Positions 51,942 through 60,656 of a DNA stretch of 64,000 nucleotides are shown here, piece after piece. The translations under genes and the position numbers were made by a program. The notes below the pieces were generated by a model. The model made no database searches and was not told where the DNA came from. It saw only the letters and a program-made list of their open reading frames with translations. This DNA comes from Arsenophonus fragariae (GTDB lineage Bacteria; Pseudomonadota; Gammaproteobacteria; Enterobacterales; Enterobacteriaceae): contig JBDPYZ010000011.1 in assembly GCA_047291315.1 (NCBI GenBank), positions 1 to 64,000 of the forward strand, read 5' to 3'. Position 1 is the stretch's first letter. Every line of letters begins with the position of its first letter.

Positions 51942-52145
51942 ATGAAACGATTATCTTTACTTGAATACGTAAATTTGCATGGACAAGAAGCCACAGCTAA
52001 AGCACTGGGGTTATACCAAAGTGGCATAAGTAAAGAGATTCGTATGAGAAGAAAAATTACTGTTCTTATTCACGACGACGGAAGAATTGAAGCAGAAGAA
52101 ATAAAGCCTTTTCCCTCAAATAGTATCAAGTCAAAATCAAACTAA
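51942..52145 (+). CDS. cro: Cro repressor
   Basis: 67 residues, close to lambda Cro in length and sequence: MKRLSLLEYVNLHGQEATAK, the helix-turn-helix KALGLYQSGISKEIR (lambda DLGVYQSAINKAIH) and EEIKPFPSNS at the C-terminus (lambda EEVKPFPSNK). Cro opposes CI at OR3 and drives the lytic programme. GGGAGATTATA sets the ATG at 51942; a start at 51909 lies within PR and is rejected. It is expressed from PR. Intact. Confidence 0.92.
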   Translation: MKRLSLLEYVNLHGQEATAKALGLYQSGISKEIRMRRKITVLIHDDGRIEAEEIKPFPSNSIKSKSN

Positions 52146-52152
52146 TCTACAC

Positions 52153-52188
52153 CGTTCTTTAACAATCTGGCCTCCCTGAAATTGGGAG
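52153..52188 (+). promoter_or_regulatory. nutR site downstream of cro
   Basis: boxA CGTTCTTTAACA (52153-52164) followed by a boxB-like hairpin CTCCCTGAAATTGGGAG (52172-52188). Position matches lambda nutR. The loop is GAAAT with a T-T mismatch at the closing pair, unlike the T-A in nutL, so it may be a weaker N target. Confidence 0.7.
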
Positions 52189-52255
52189 ATTTATAAATAC
52201 CCAGCCCATCGGGAGGGATAATTATTATCTAAAACTTATGGAATTAATTATAGAC

Positions 52256-52502
52256 ATGGAAACCACAATTACACGCAAATCAAATGCGAAACAAATCAAA
52301 GCCAGAAGTTAGAAAAGGAATTCTATTAACCTCAGGCAGGAGTAGGGTAGCAAAAACTATTGGCGTTTACGAATCATAAGTAACTAGCTGGTAGGCTGAG
52401 GGTGGATTAGTTGTGAAGATGGCAAAAATACTTGATGCCATTGGGTACGACTCACCATTACAGGATGTCGTCATTACGAATATATCAGGCGAAGAGATAT
52501 GA
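52256..52502 (+). pseudogene. CII-like lysogeny activator, broken
   Basis: METTITRKSNAKQIKARS, a stop, then in another frame a CII-like helix-turn-helix: SRVAKTIGVYES, a TAA, VTSW, a TAG and AEGGLVVKMAKILDAIGYDS followed by LQDVVITNISGEEI. Lambda CII reads KTAEAVGVDKSQISRWKRD in this place, so both stops sit in the recognition helix region, probably from CAA and CAG. Position between nutR and O fits. Without CII, establishment of lysogeny from PRE would fail. Confidence 0.65.
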
Positions 52503-52603
52503 AAGCTAATAGACATGTTAGAGCATCTCAGATTGCAAAAAAAGAAGCTTCAAGGTTAAAAAACGATGAAGCTTGTGAATGTCAGAAGAAATTATGTTTT
52601 TAA
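52499..52603 (+). CDS. Small phage protein, 34 residues
   Basis: MKANRHVRASQIAKKEASRL then KNDEACECQKKLCF. Its ATG overlaps the stop of the cII relic (ATGA), suggesting translational coupling. Basic and Cys-rich at the end; function unknown. A terminator lies downstream. Confidence 0.45.
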   Translation: MKANRHVRASQIAKKEASRLKNDEACECQKKLCF

Positions 52604-52626
52604 CAACGATTCAAGGAAGTTTAATG

Positions 52627-52656
52627 AGAAGGGAAACTGCACATTTCCCTTTTTTC
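52627..52656 (+). terminator. Intrinsic terminator in the PR transcript
   Basis: Perfect eight-base stem AAGGGAAA/TTTCCCTT with a seven-base loop and a T run. It lies between the cII relic and the replication gene, so N antitermination at nutR would be needed to reach the replication genes. Confidence 0.88.
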
Positions 52657-52827
52657 TTTTAATTTCAGCACACCCATTATATCAAATAAGTGACGATTTA
52701 TCAATAAAAAAGCTGAAAAAAGGTCATATCCAGATAGCCTAGAGGGGTTACTAGTTGCTGCATCAAAGAATAAACATTTCGCCTGTCGATTTGTATTGAA
52801 ATTCAAAAGGTTAAAGGGGGCTACTTA

Positions 52828-53493
52828 ATGAGTATGACACTGATGGCACAAGCCATGAAAATGAAAGTAGGTAGTACCGCCAGAAAGTTAGTACTACTAA
52901 AATTAGCGGACAATGCGAATGACAAAGGTGAGTGTTTTCCCTCATACCAACATATAGCAGATCAATGTGAAATGAGTCGTCGAAGTGTGATCAATCATAT
53001 TGATGCACTTTGTGAGCAGGGATTAATCAAAAAAATATATCGTAATGGTGAAAAAGGCAACTCCTCAAATTTTTATATTTTAAATTTAAGTGGTGAAAAA
53101 TCTGCACCCAGAATCAGTCACTCTTTTGAACCAGTCATTGAACCTAAAGATCTTAACACCCAAAAGACCGTTCAACAAAACACGGTTGAAAAAATTTCTC
53201 GTTATGCGTTTGAAGGTAAAGTTATTCGCCTGAATCACAAAGACTTCGATGACTGGCAAAAACTTTACCCCAATCTAGATTTGCCCAGTGAATTACTGAG
53301 GCTCGATATTGAGTATCAACATGACAAACCGAAAAAATGGTTTATCAGAACCAGCCAGAAACTGAATTACCAGAACAAACAAGTTATCAAACAGATGGTA
53401 AGAAATTCTGCTCGAAAGGTTTCAGGTTTTGTGACTAATTTTTCTCATTTTGATTATGGCCAAACCGAAATTCCATCATGGGCGGAGGCATAA
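52828..53493 (+). CDS. Phage replication initiation protein (O-like, winged helix)
   Basis: 221 residues. The N-terminal helix-turn-helix (KLADNANDKGECFPSYQHIA, DQCEMSRRSVINHIDALCEQ) is the HTH_36 type found in lambdoid O and DnaT-like proteins; a variable middle is followed by a C-terminal partner-binding region (DDWQKLYPNLDLPSELLRLD, HDKPKKWFIRTSQKLNYQN). It should bind the phage origin and recruit the helicase loader next to it. ATG follows AAAGGGGGCTACTTA. Intact; one base separates it from the loader. Confidence 0.82.
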   Translation: MSMTLMAQAMKMKVGSTARKLVLLKLADNANDKGECFPSYQHIADQCEMSRRSVINHIDALCEQGLIKKIYRNGEKGNSSNFYILNLSGEKSAPRISHSFEPVIEPKDLNTQKTVQQNTVEKISRYAFEGKVIRLNHKDFDDWQKLYPNLDLPSELLRLDIEYQHDKPKKWFIRTSQKLNYQNKQVIKQMVRNSARKVSGFVTNFSHFDYGQTEIPSWAEA

Positions 53494-53494
53494 T

Positions 53495-54346
53495 ATGGGT
53501 TATCGAGCAGAAATCGAATCATTGAAAACTCGGCTGGAGGAAACGCTTCAAAAACCGAAAGTTATCGAAAATAGCGAGTTACAGAAGATAACGGTTACTT
53601 GTGAAAAACACGGTGAATATCAGACCTACAAGCGAAAATTATTGGGCTTGAGAGGGATAGAAACACAAGGAGAATGTCCTGAATGCCTGAGAGAAAAAAT
53701 CATGGTGCTAGAGCAGGAGTATCAGGCGGTTGAGCTTAAGCGAATTCATCAAGAAAAACTTAATTTACTGAGATTTTTTAATGTTCCTAAACGTTTTGAT
53801 ATGGCTTCACTGGATAATTATGAACCCGTTAATAGTCAAGCCAGACAGTGTTTAGCGGTTTGTAAGTCTTATGCTACGAAGTGGCCTGAACGATTGAAAC
53901 AGGGGGAAGGATTGGTTATGTGCGGTAGGCCAGGGACAGGGAAAAACCATCTGGCGATTGGGATAGGAAAATCGATTATCGAAAATTTCATGGCTTCGGT
54001 CAGGCTGACATCAGCCATTAAAATTGCCCGAAATTTTAAGGCGACGTGGGCGAAGAATTCAGAAGAACGTGAGTCAGATGTGATTGAGATGTATGCGTCA
54101 CCAGACCTACTTATCATCGATGAGGTGGGTGTTCAATTCGGTAGTGATGTAGAAAAAATGATTTTATTTGAAATTATTAACAGCCGTTATGAAAATTTAA
54201 AGCCAACGATATTAATGAGTAACCTGCCCAAAGAAGAATTGGCAGCCTTTGTCGGAGATCGAGTCATGGACAGGATGAATGACGGTGGGGGTTGCACACT
54301 CGCGTTCACGTGGGAAAGTTATCGAACACATAAACAGGTTGCCTAG
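53495..54346 (+). CDS. DnaC-like helicase loader (P function)
   Basis: 283 residues. An N-terminal zinc-finger-like part (CEKHGEYQTYKRK and CPECLREK) precedes an AAA+ domain with Walker A GRPGTGKNHLAIGIGKSI, Walker B LLIIDEVGVQ and sensor residues MSNLPKEEL. It loads the host DnaB helicase at the origin together with the O-like protein. The start at 53495 (MGYRAEIESLKTR) is preferred because GGCGGAGGCATAAT lies upstream; a start at 53450 overlaps the previous gene by 44 bases. Intact. Confidence 0.88.
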   Translation: MGYRAEIESLKTRLEETLQKPKVIENSELQKITVTCEKHGEYQTYKRKLLGLRGIETQGECPECLREKIMVLEQEYQAVELKRIHQEKLNLLRFFNVPKRFDMASLDNYEPVNSQARQCLAVCKSYATKWPERLKQGEGLVMCGRPGTGKNHLAIGIGKSIIENFMASVRLTSAIKIARNFKATWAKNSEERESDVIEMYASPDLLIIDEVGVQFGSDVEKMILFEIINSRYENLKPTILMSNLPKEELAAFVGDRVMDRMNDGGGCTLAFTWESYRTHKQVA

Positions 54347-54359
54347 TCTTGTGATAGCT

Positions 54360-54600
54360 TCAATCTAATCAGGATAACCCTCAATGAAATACCTCATGAA
54401 GCAATCATTGTTAAAAATGGTGGTGCACGTGTGTATTGGCAACGTTATAGTGACAGGAAACTCGCAAAAAAGGATTATTTGAAAATGCTATTAGAGCCAT
54501 CAACTTTCAGAATCTAATTCAGAGAGATTTATTATTATTGGACTGTCATCAGTGGCAACATTGGAAAGCGTGATAAATTATCACAAGTGTCAATAGAAAA
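54360..54600 (+). pseudogene. Unidentified broken phage fragment
   Basis: An open piece ITLNEIPHEAIIVKNGGARV and YWQRYSDRKLAKKDYLKMLL, with frame changes on both sides. Family not recognised; it lies in the nin region. Confidence 0.3.
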
Positions 54601-54640
54601 TTTTTCTTGTAGAGAAGTGAATCAATAAGCAGGAGACTAA

Positions 54641-55079
54641 ATGGAAGAAAAGTTATTCTTACACGAATCAACCAGGCAGTCAGTCTGGCAAACCCTCAAA
54701 GCCGTCCCCGCAACAAAACAACCGCACCAACTCATTATCAAGCCTTACAGGAAAACGCGCTCATTATCTCAAAATTCACTTTTTCACCTGTGGACAGGTG
54801 GGATAAGCAAATACTTGTGTGCTAATGGTGCTCACTTCACATCTGAGCAGCTTAAAGAGATGCTCAAGCACACTTTCCTGAACTATGAGGTAATAGAGCG
54901 TACGATGTGACAACTCAAGAGCCAGAAAGTGTAAGAGTGCTCAGGAAGACATCAAAGCTCGATACAGGAAAATATATATCTTCATGCAAAGAGTCGAATG
55001 CTGGGCGGCTGGAGTGGGTTGTTTCGTGACAATACCGCAAAATTCTCAATACATGAAATTAAAACAGGAGAAGGAATAG
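54641..55079 (+). pseudogene. NinB-like recombination protein, frameshifted
   Basis: FLHESTRQSVWQTLKAVPAT, PYRKTRSLSQNSLFHLWTGG and FTSEQLKEMLKHTFLNYEVI match the NinB (Orf) family. After a frameshift at about 54,905 the rest follows: VTTQEPESVRVLRKTSKLDT and FMQRVECWAAGVGCFVTIPQ. NinB binds SSB and single-stranded DNA to help recombination. One frameshift is the only lesion seen. GCAGGAGACTAA precedes the ATG. Confidence 0.75.
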
Positions 55080-55185
55080 TGAGTGTTCAATTTGACGTTA
55101 TCAATAGTTCGGGTTATATTTTCTGTACATCTTCAAAATCAGATGTCGGGATTCGCATTCCTCTGTAACATAACCGCGACATATG

Positions 55186-55206
55186 CACGCCGCGAGCGTG
55201 TTTTTT
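55186..55206 (+). terminator. Short terminator-like hairpin upstream of rha
   Basis: CACGC/GCGTG stem, loop CGCGA, then six T. In many lambdoid phages such a hairpin precedes small icd/ash/c4-type loci. Confidence 0.6.
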
Positions 55207-55366
55207 AATGTCGCAATCTAGCCACAAATTCTATGGTGTGTTGGATGGGGCAGCTGAAAAGCTGGCCGGTTGGTTATGTCCGGTAATGCGAACTCCATCC
55301 AGTTCACCACCCATTAGATTCGCATCTCTTGGTCGTGATAAAATACACATAACCTCTGGAGGTCTT
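55207..55366. ncRNA. Possible c4-like antisense RNA / Icd-type leader of rha
   Basis: A GC-richer stretch in an AT-rich phage with a reading MSQSSHKFYGVLDGAAEKLA in frame with Rha but no ribosome binding site. It has several short complementary segments (for example AGCTGAAAAGCT and GGCCGGTTGGTTATGTCCGG). Such stretches before rha or ant genes in P1, P4 and P22 relatives encode c4 antisense RNA or Icd/Ash peptides. I could not fold it, so this is a suggestion only. Confidence 0.25.
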
Positions 55367-55882
55367 ATGACGCCTCAACTTTCTATTATCACCCCTAAAG
55401 TTACTATCAATAAAAACAAAGCCGTAACCACTTCTAAAGATGTTGCTGATTACTTTGGCAAAGAGCATCAAAAAGTTGTTTTAAAAATATCTAATCTTGA
55501 TTGTTCTGAACGATTTTTAACCAGCAACTTTTGGTGGGTTAAATTCGAACATAAAGGTAATACTTATGATGCGTACGAAATGACCAAAGACGGATTCGTA
55601 TTCTTGGTGATGGGATTTACAGGTAAGAAAGCAGCACAGTTCAAGGAAGATTACATTACTGAATTCAACCGCGTGGAAGCACAACTACGTCATGCAATCG
55701 CTGTAACCGGAACAACGAATAAGGTTCTGCTTACTCTATTCTCTAATGGTAAAGTGAATAGTGCAAGAGTCATTCATGACAACGAATATGTTGCCTCACT
55801 CGATACACTATTCGAAATTGGCCGTCGTGCTGGTTATATGATTATTCACAAAGATGAGCTGATTAAAAAGTTATCAGAATAA
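55367..55882 (+). CDS. Rha-family phage regulatory protein
   Basis: 171 residues. Rha core: VTINKNKAVTTSKDVADYFG, HQKVVLKISNLDC, GNTYDAYEMTKDGFVFLVMG and GKKAAQFKEDYITEFNRVEA. The C-terminal part is a different short domain (RVIHDNEYVASLDTLFEIGR). Rha interferes with growth of P22-type phages when host IHF is lacking; it is often located in antirepressor-like positions. GGAGGTCTT marks the start at 55367; the in-frame upstream extension to 55208 lacks one. Intact. Confidence 0.85.
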   Translation: MTPQLSIITPKVTINKNKAVTTSKDVADYFGKEHQKVVLKISNLDCSERFLTSNFWWVKFEHKGNTYDAYEMTKDGFVFLVMGFTGKKAAQFKEDYITEFNRVEAQLRHAIAVTGTTNKVLLTLFSNGKVNSARVIHDNEYVASLDTLFEIGRRAGYMIIHKDELIKKLSE

Positions 55883-55949
55883 TTAATCAGACTAAATTTA
55901 ACCATTACTTATTAATTACCCCTCAGATGGGGGGTTATTGGAGAAATTA

Positions 55950-56436
55950 ATGGTACTCAAGAGGGATAAATACGATGCTGTGTTCTCTGAATTAATCCGT
56001 GAAAGCACAAACTGGATATACGATTATTGCGGCCGATATTTTCAGAACGAATGCGCTAAACTAGACTGCTCACATTTCAAATCAAGACGATACAAATTCA
56101 CCTGTTATCACCCCTGTAATAGTTTCTCACACTGCATAGGCTGTCATCGTCAATTAGGTGAAGACTCTTACGAATTTACCGCTCATGTAGAGATTACCTA
56201 TGGTGAGATGACGATAGCCCAAAATATCCATGCTGGTTAACACAGCTATCAGACTCAAACAAAGTGAAATGGAGGAACTGTACAGTCAGATGAAAGATGA
56301 GCTTAAGCGAATGAAAGTGATGAGTCTGGATGGCTATTCGCGTCGCATTGAGTTTTTCTTACCGGACTGGTACCAGGCACAGGCATTACCTTTCGAATGG
56401 GCGAACAAAATAGCCCACACACTAAACCACGATTAA
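55950..56436 (+). pseudogene. NinG-like recombination endonuclease, frameshifted
   Basis: MVLKRDKYDAVFSELIRES, YDYCGRYFQNECAKLDCSHF, KSRRYKFTCYHPCNSFSHCI and GCHRQLGEDSYEFTAHVEI show the zinc-binding HNH-like core of NinG/Rap. A frameshift near 56,235 leads to AIRLKQSEMEELYSQMKDEL and FFLPDWYQAQ, the normal tail. The family cleaves recombination intermediates. A ribosome binding site TTGGAG is upstream. A single frameshift. Confidence 0.72.
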
Positions 56437-56500
56437 ACATTCAAAGCAGGGCTCATGGTTAACACCATGCCCCTAATCATACTGTATTGCTGGAGGGGAG

Positions 56501-56986
56501 ATGAGGGAATTGGAATTAATAAAAGCACAATATGATTGGGTAAATCATTGGCTAGAATTATGGGGCGGATGGGTGTATTCGGGTGAACTGGATAGATGGC
56601 AATTTAATATCATCTGGCGGTATATGAAACAGGCGAAAGGTGAAATCATGCCATTAAGGCGGATGTGTAGTGATGATGAAGGTTTGCTTATCTCTCAGGT
56701 AGTTGACTCAGTGATGAGAATTGATGAGAGAGGCTATCAAATTCTATTGAGTTATTATGTTCATGGTAAATCAAAACTTAGCATAGCCAATTATTATCAT
56801 AAAACGGCAAAGCCAAGAAGAATGATGACAAGGGCGGGAGGAAGATGTAAAAAACCATCACGAATAACATGCAGAAGAGAAATCGATGATATTTTAAATG
56901 CCAGCCTGTATCTTATCTACAATCGGTTGCTAAATGTGATGAAAAGTAGCAATAAAATACCTAATAGTAGTCAAATAAAGCAATAA
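56501..56986 (+). CDS. Q-type late antiterminator (PF06530-like)
   Basis: 161 residues. Family features: WLELWGGWVYSGELDRWQF, MCSDDEGLLISQVVDSVMRI, the helix-turn-helix-like YYVHGKSKLSIANYYHKTAK and a C-terminal helix DDILNASLYLIYNRLL. These belong to the antitermination Q family of lambdoid phages, which acts at the late promoter. Strong GGAGGGG before the ATG. The stretch KPRRMMTRAGGRCKKPSRIT looks slightly longer than usual, perhaps a compensated pair of indels. It is the last intact gene before the eroded late region. Confidence 0.78.
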   Translation: MRELELIKAQYDWVNHWLELWGGWVYSGELDRWQFNIIWRYMKQAKGEIMPLRRMCSDDEGLLISQVVDSVMRIDERGYQILLSYYVHGKSKLSIANYYHKTAKPRRMMTRAGGRCKKPSRITCRREIDDILNASLYLIYNRLLNVMKSSNKIPNSSQIKQ

Positions 56987-56991
56987 AGGCA

Positions 56992-57020
56992 TTGACTTTA
57001 ATGAGCAAATGGGCAACAAT
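56992..57020 (+). promoter_or_regulatory. Candidate late promoter (pR'-like)
   Basis: TTGACT at 56992, 17 bases, then AACAAT. It lies directly after the Q-type gene and 140 bases before an intrinsic terminator, the layout of lambda pR'-tR'. The -10 box is weak. Confidence 0.3.
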
Positions 57021-57157
57021 TACAGGGTAATATGGTGCTTTTTTGATTAAATTTTTATTTATGAACTCTTATGGGACTTGTGAGACTTCCAAACAATAGG
57101 AAGCTAGGTGTGGGAAATGTTAATGACAAACCTACTGCACCTATGAATTAATAGCAT

Positions 57158-57182
57158 AAACCTCGCTTTTGCGGGGTTTTTT
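57158..57182 (+). terminator. Terminator at the start of the late region (tR'-like)
   Basis: CCTCGC/GCGGGG stem (one G-T pair), loop TTTT, then six T. It follows the Q-type gene and would block late transcription without Q. Confidence 0.85.
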
Positions 57183-57336
57183 CATTTACGCTACCACAAT
57201 ACTCTCAAGTTCAATAACCAAAACGAGTAAGGAGCCTAACATTAATCCCTGTTTATCAAAGTCGCTTAGGCGGCCTGTTTTATTGACTAAAAAGGGGGGG
57301 GGGTATAAATGCACTGGAAAGAGAGACGGGAAAGTG

Positions 57337-57601
57337 AACATGGGAAAGCCTTTACGAACAAGGCTTGATGTATTTGACTGCCCATCTGCTTTTTGGCAGG
57401 TTTTCATGAACGCAGCCCGAACAGAAGTATGCCAAGCAGCAGAGCTAAATACTTTGTGGGGAAGATGTCAGTGTCAGTGCTAACTTTAGCGGAATCAAAA
57501 AAGATTGGTTTAAATCGGCATTTTGGGAGCAATATTTGTCGCTGGAAAGTCACATCAACAATTATGCGCTGGCGGTGGGTGTCGACTGTTGAAGGTGAGA
57601 A
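57337..57601 (+). pseudogene. Head-tail connector remnants
   Basis: Fragments MYLTAHLLFGRF and VSVSANFSGIKKDWFKSAFW in changing frames are reminiscent of small connector proteins (DUF4054-type). Too eroded for a firm identification; it directly precedes the gp10-like relic. Confidence 0.3.
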
Positions 57602-58036
57602 ATGCTCAAATCAAAATTATTGGCTAAGGCAAAGAAATAGTTTGATGAACTTAACAAACTGAAAGTTAAAGTTGGGGTACTGGAAAATATCCGCCCGTAC
57701 AAAGACAACGATATTAGCGTGGTTGAGGTGGTCACTATTCACGAATTTGGCACAGGAACAATAAAACCGCATTCTTTTTTAAGGATTCGTTTATCATTGA
57801 AGCTATCACGACAAAAGATTTTAACCCGCATTTTTCGGTCACCCGAAAAGACGTTGAGGGCATGATTAGCAGCTTGTCCGATGAGGCCATTAACAAGGAC
57901 AGTCTTGACTGGTCGTGTCCATGTACAACTGCAATATGCGGATTTGCTCGGCGTCTACATGCAATACAAAGGGAAAATATTTAAATCGATAACCGCAAAG
58001 AACATAGTGATTATGGCTATTTACGCTATGTTTTGA
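57602..58036 (+). pseudogene. HK97 gp10-like tail-completion protein, broken
   Basis: MLKSKLLAKAKK, a TAG, FDELNKLKVKVGVLENIRPY then VVEVVTIHEFGTGTIKPHSF, a shift, LRDSFIIEAITTKDFNPHFS and DEAINKDSLDW. The VxEVxTIHEFGxGxIKPRSFLR block is characteristic of this neck/tail protein family. It has one nonsense codon and at least two frameshifts. Confidence 0.6.
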
Positions 58037-58056
58037 GGAGGTGAAATATAGTGACG

Positions 58057-58326
58057 TCACCGATTGCTTGTTGAAAAAACTGTTCCCAGATTCTGCATCT
58101 TAGTCAGTATTTTATTGATTTCTTCTTCATCTAATGCTAATTGTGCAGCAACAAAAAACAAGATGTGTTGATTCATTGTTCTGGGTGTTACGCCACCTGT
58201 GTATTTTCACCATTGATTACCACCGGATAACCCACAAAACTCTGTCATCTGATTACCAGTAAACATGATCTCATTTTTTAGTTTTTTTAAGTCTTCTATT
58301 GTTGGGGGCGTGTAGTTTTTAATCAT
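58057..58326 (-). pseudogene. Phage hypothetical (XRE-like size), one nonsense codon
   Basis: MIKNYTPPTIEDLKKLKNEI, MFTGNQMTEFCGLSGGNQW, a TGA, KYTGGVTPRTMNQHILFFVA and LALDEEEINKILTKMQNLGT. It resembles small phage proteins with a plant-like SGGNQW(R)KYTGG motif and XRE-type helices. The TGA probably replaced CGA or TGG. Minus strand, opposite to the late genes, so it is likely a moron. Confidence 0.5.
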
Positions 58327-58360
58327 TCGTATAATTAAATGCCAGATTAAGGTCTGCCTT

Positions 58361-58543
58361 TTAAATAAATTTAATAATAATTGCGGTAATAACCGCCACA
58401 GCAGCAACTAAACTGGCAGAAACAGCAATTGGTTACCAAATGGTTTCTTTGTTTATTTTTGATGTTTCAGCCATTAATTTACTGATTTCTGCTCTTATTT
58501 TCTCGATTTCAACATCATGTAAGGCTTTCACTTTTTCACTCAT
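58361..58543 (-). pseudogene. Small phage membrane protein, one nonsense codon
   Basis: MSEKVKALHDVEIEKIRAEI, SKLMAETSKINKETIW, a TAA, then PIAVSASLVAAVAVITAIII. A short coiled-coil region followed by one transmembrane helix. It is next to the preceding minus-strand gene. Function unknown. Confidence 0.5.
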
Positions 58544-58614
58544 ATCTTTCTTCTGTTAGGGGTGCTGTGGTATCCCATTACCTGTAATAAGCATTACGGC
58601 ACCAAAGGGGCTAA

Positions 58615-59137
58615 ATGTCAATGCAAAATACCAATTTACAACACGAAGACTACCAGCCGACAATCCAACGGCTGGCAATTATCCTTCGGGATGTACTGGA
58701 GGTTGCCGAAAATATCCTATTGGACGGGGGAGGATCTACCCAATCAGGATTTCAATGCCCCTATCATCAGTATTGAGTAATTTGGTATCATTGAAATCAA
58801 AGGCTTCGGCGAAAAATACCGCAAAGCCGATGAGATTACCGAATACAGTCAATGCGAAAAAATTATTTTCGATATTAACGTCTGGGGAAGACAGGTACTC
58901 CAACGAGCGAAAATCCTGTTGCGATTATTGCAGACGCAAAAATGTTTTGATCAACAGTGGAAACAGAATATTTGCTTGTATGCGCCGACCGGTATTTGTG
59001 GTTTGCACTTTGCCACAGGTAGCCAGTATAGAGAATGTGTGATGTTTTCGCTTAATGCGTATGTGGTAGATTTCATCAATGTCTCAACACCTTCAATCGA
59101 ACATCTTTCTTTTAAACTTTCAACAAAAAAGGCTTAA
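58615..59137 (+). pseudogene. Phage neck / tail-terminator-like protein (LIC_12616 type), broken
   Basis: MSMQNTNLQHEDYQPTIQRL AIILRDVLEV-like start in one frame, then GFGEKYRKADEITEYSQCEK in a second and LLRLLQTQKCFDQQWKQNIC, GICGLHFATGSQYRECVMFS and FINVSTPSIEHLSF in a third. The pattern resembles the neck protein whose start sits at RLAIILRDVL. Two frameshifts. No further structural genes follow, so the prophage is truncated here. Confidence 0.5.
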
Positions 59138-59854
59138 ACCATGAGCAATAAGGTAAAATCCATGTCGCTCCTAATAGATGATTTGAGTTTATACCTAAAA
59201 TTTCATTTTGCTTTAAAAAATACAATCCTAGTGAATTTTTTACATCGTCTAAGGATAAAGTATTTAATTTATTAAAATTGATGATGTATATAATTATCAA
59301 AGACATTGTTATAGAGAAAAAAAACAAGGGTAATAATCTTTTTATTCTGGATGAAAAAAACGTGATCCAATCAATATTGGAATTTTTCTTAATCAACTGA
59401 TCGATGAATAGAAATTCAGTTATACAAAAAATATTTTGACACCAATTGTACCCAAAACACCAATTGAATTTGTGTCATACTCGATTAAATTAAAACCCTT
59501 CAATCCTAATCATTCATGTGAATGATTAAATAATAACAAAAATAGCACATATGCCTCTTAAGCCACCTAAAAAATAATATCTTTCGCCTATACTTCTTAT
59601 TGTGATTTAGGGAAAAAAATTGATTTTTTGAAAAAAATAGACAGTAACAAAAAAATAAAAAAAACCGTAGATGATTTTATCGTCGGGAAATCGCCAAGCG
59701 TCCTCTGTGATACAAAGATTATTAAGAGTATAGTAAAAGTAGATACATGAGGTGCTCTTGAGTCATTTTCAAACACAAAAATATTTAGAAATAGAGAGAT
59801 TAAAAAAATTAATAATAAGATTATGTAGTTAAAACGATTTTTTATTTTTTTCAT
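59112..59854 (-). pseudogene. Acyltransferase-3-like membrane protein fragments
   Basis: Two hydrophobic minus-strand readings: one with RIKRLLPLFFFSITMSLIII and NSLGLYFLKQNEILG, resembling the N-terminal half of OafA-type acyltransferases, and one with FENDSRAPHVSTFTILLI, resembling their C-terminal half (SRAPH.STFT). Their order appears swapped, so a rearrangement or two copies may be involved. Low to moderate confidence. Confidence 0.4.
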
Positions 59855-60351
59855 ATATTTTAAACTTTAAATAGCAAGCAACGCTATCATGAGGGGCATT
59901 ATCCTTAGCAGCACTGTAGAAAAAATGTTAATCTCAAACTTTCCAATGCTTGTTAGTGGCTTTGGGCAGATAGCGGTTATGTTTCTGGCATTTTGCCGAA
60001 AACAATACACAGACAAGAAAAATAATTTGTATATAGATGTGTATATTTAAATAAAAATCAACTTAAACTGAGATTTAAGCCAAAATTATAACTCACTATG
60101 AGCTATAAGCAATTGATTTATAGTGAGTTAAATCTCTTGTTTTTGCGTGTAAATACGTATATTAAATGAGCTATATTTTTATAACTTATTGATATATTAT
60201 TTTTTATTTTATAGCTTCATATTGTGAAGTGGGAAATATAATAAAGTTAGCAGGTTTCAAGTGATAGAATATTTCTTAAAAATAATTGTTATTTATCAGA
60301 ATAGATCAACATAGGCATAATACATAGACAATATCAATAGGAGATTTTAAT
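59855..60351. other. AT-rich region without a supportable gene
   Basis: No recognised frame. A dyad AACTCACTATGAGCTATAAG / TTATAGTGAGTT around 60,090-60,130 may be a weak terminator or operator. The promoter of the small broken gene at 60,352 should lie at the right end. Confidence 0.3.
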
Positions 60352-60656
60352 ATGGAAATAAATGAAATATATCATCTTAATGCTGGTGAAATATTAAACA
60401 TACTGGCTGCTCGAAATCGTCGTGCTATTCGTGTTCCATTACTTTTAGCGGTTGCATTTAGCATGAAATCACAGGCAAGCAGAAATTAATATTTAATTGT
60501 ACTGAAGTAGTTAAAGCTCAAGATGGTGGAACTGTTTGCGATAGCTGGAGTGGATTTACTGCAGCAAATAATTTTGCTTCAATATAGCTTAATGACAAAT
60601 CCTCTCATGGCGGAAATCCACCAAAAGGGATCACTGTATTTATTGGTGGTGCATAG
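60352..60656 (+). pseudogene. Broken small gene with leader-peptide-like N-terminus
   Basis: AGGAGATTTTA gives a good start: MEINEIYHLNAGEILNILAA, RNRRAIRVPLLLAVAFSMKS and QAS. After a frameshift: FNCTEVVKAQDGGTVCDSWS, GFTAANNFASI, a TAG and DKSSHGGNPPKGITVFIGGA. The charged N-terminus plus hydrophobic helix could be an unusual signal or leader; the Gly-rich end is compact. No family recognised. Confidence 0.4.

Noticed and set aside
52621..52806. 61-codon minus-strand frame
   Set aside because: It lies over the terminator and upstream region of the replication gene and shows no family features.
55208..55366. In-frame N-terminal extension of Rha
   Set aside because: The GGAGG at the internal ATG and family length favour the shorter form; the upstream part is more like an RNA or Icd-type leader.
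57169..57483. 104-codon frame MRGFFIYATTILSS...
   Set aside because: It starts inside a terminator, has no ribosome binding site and no family match; the sequence is eroded phage late DNA.
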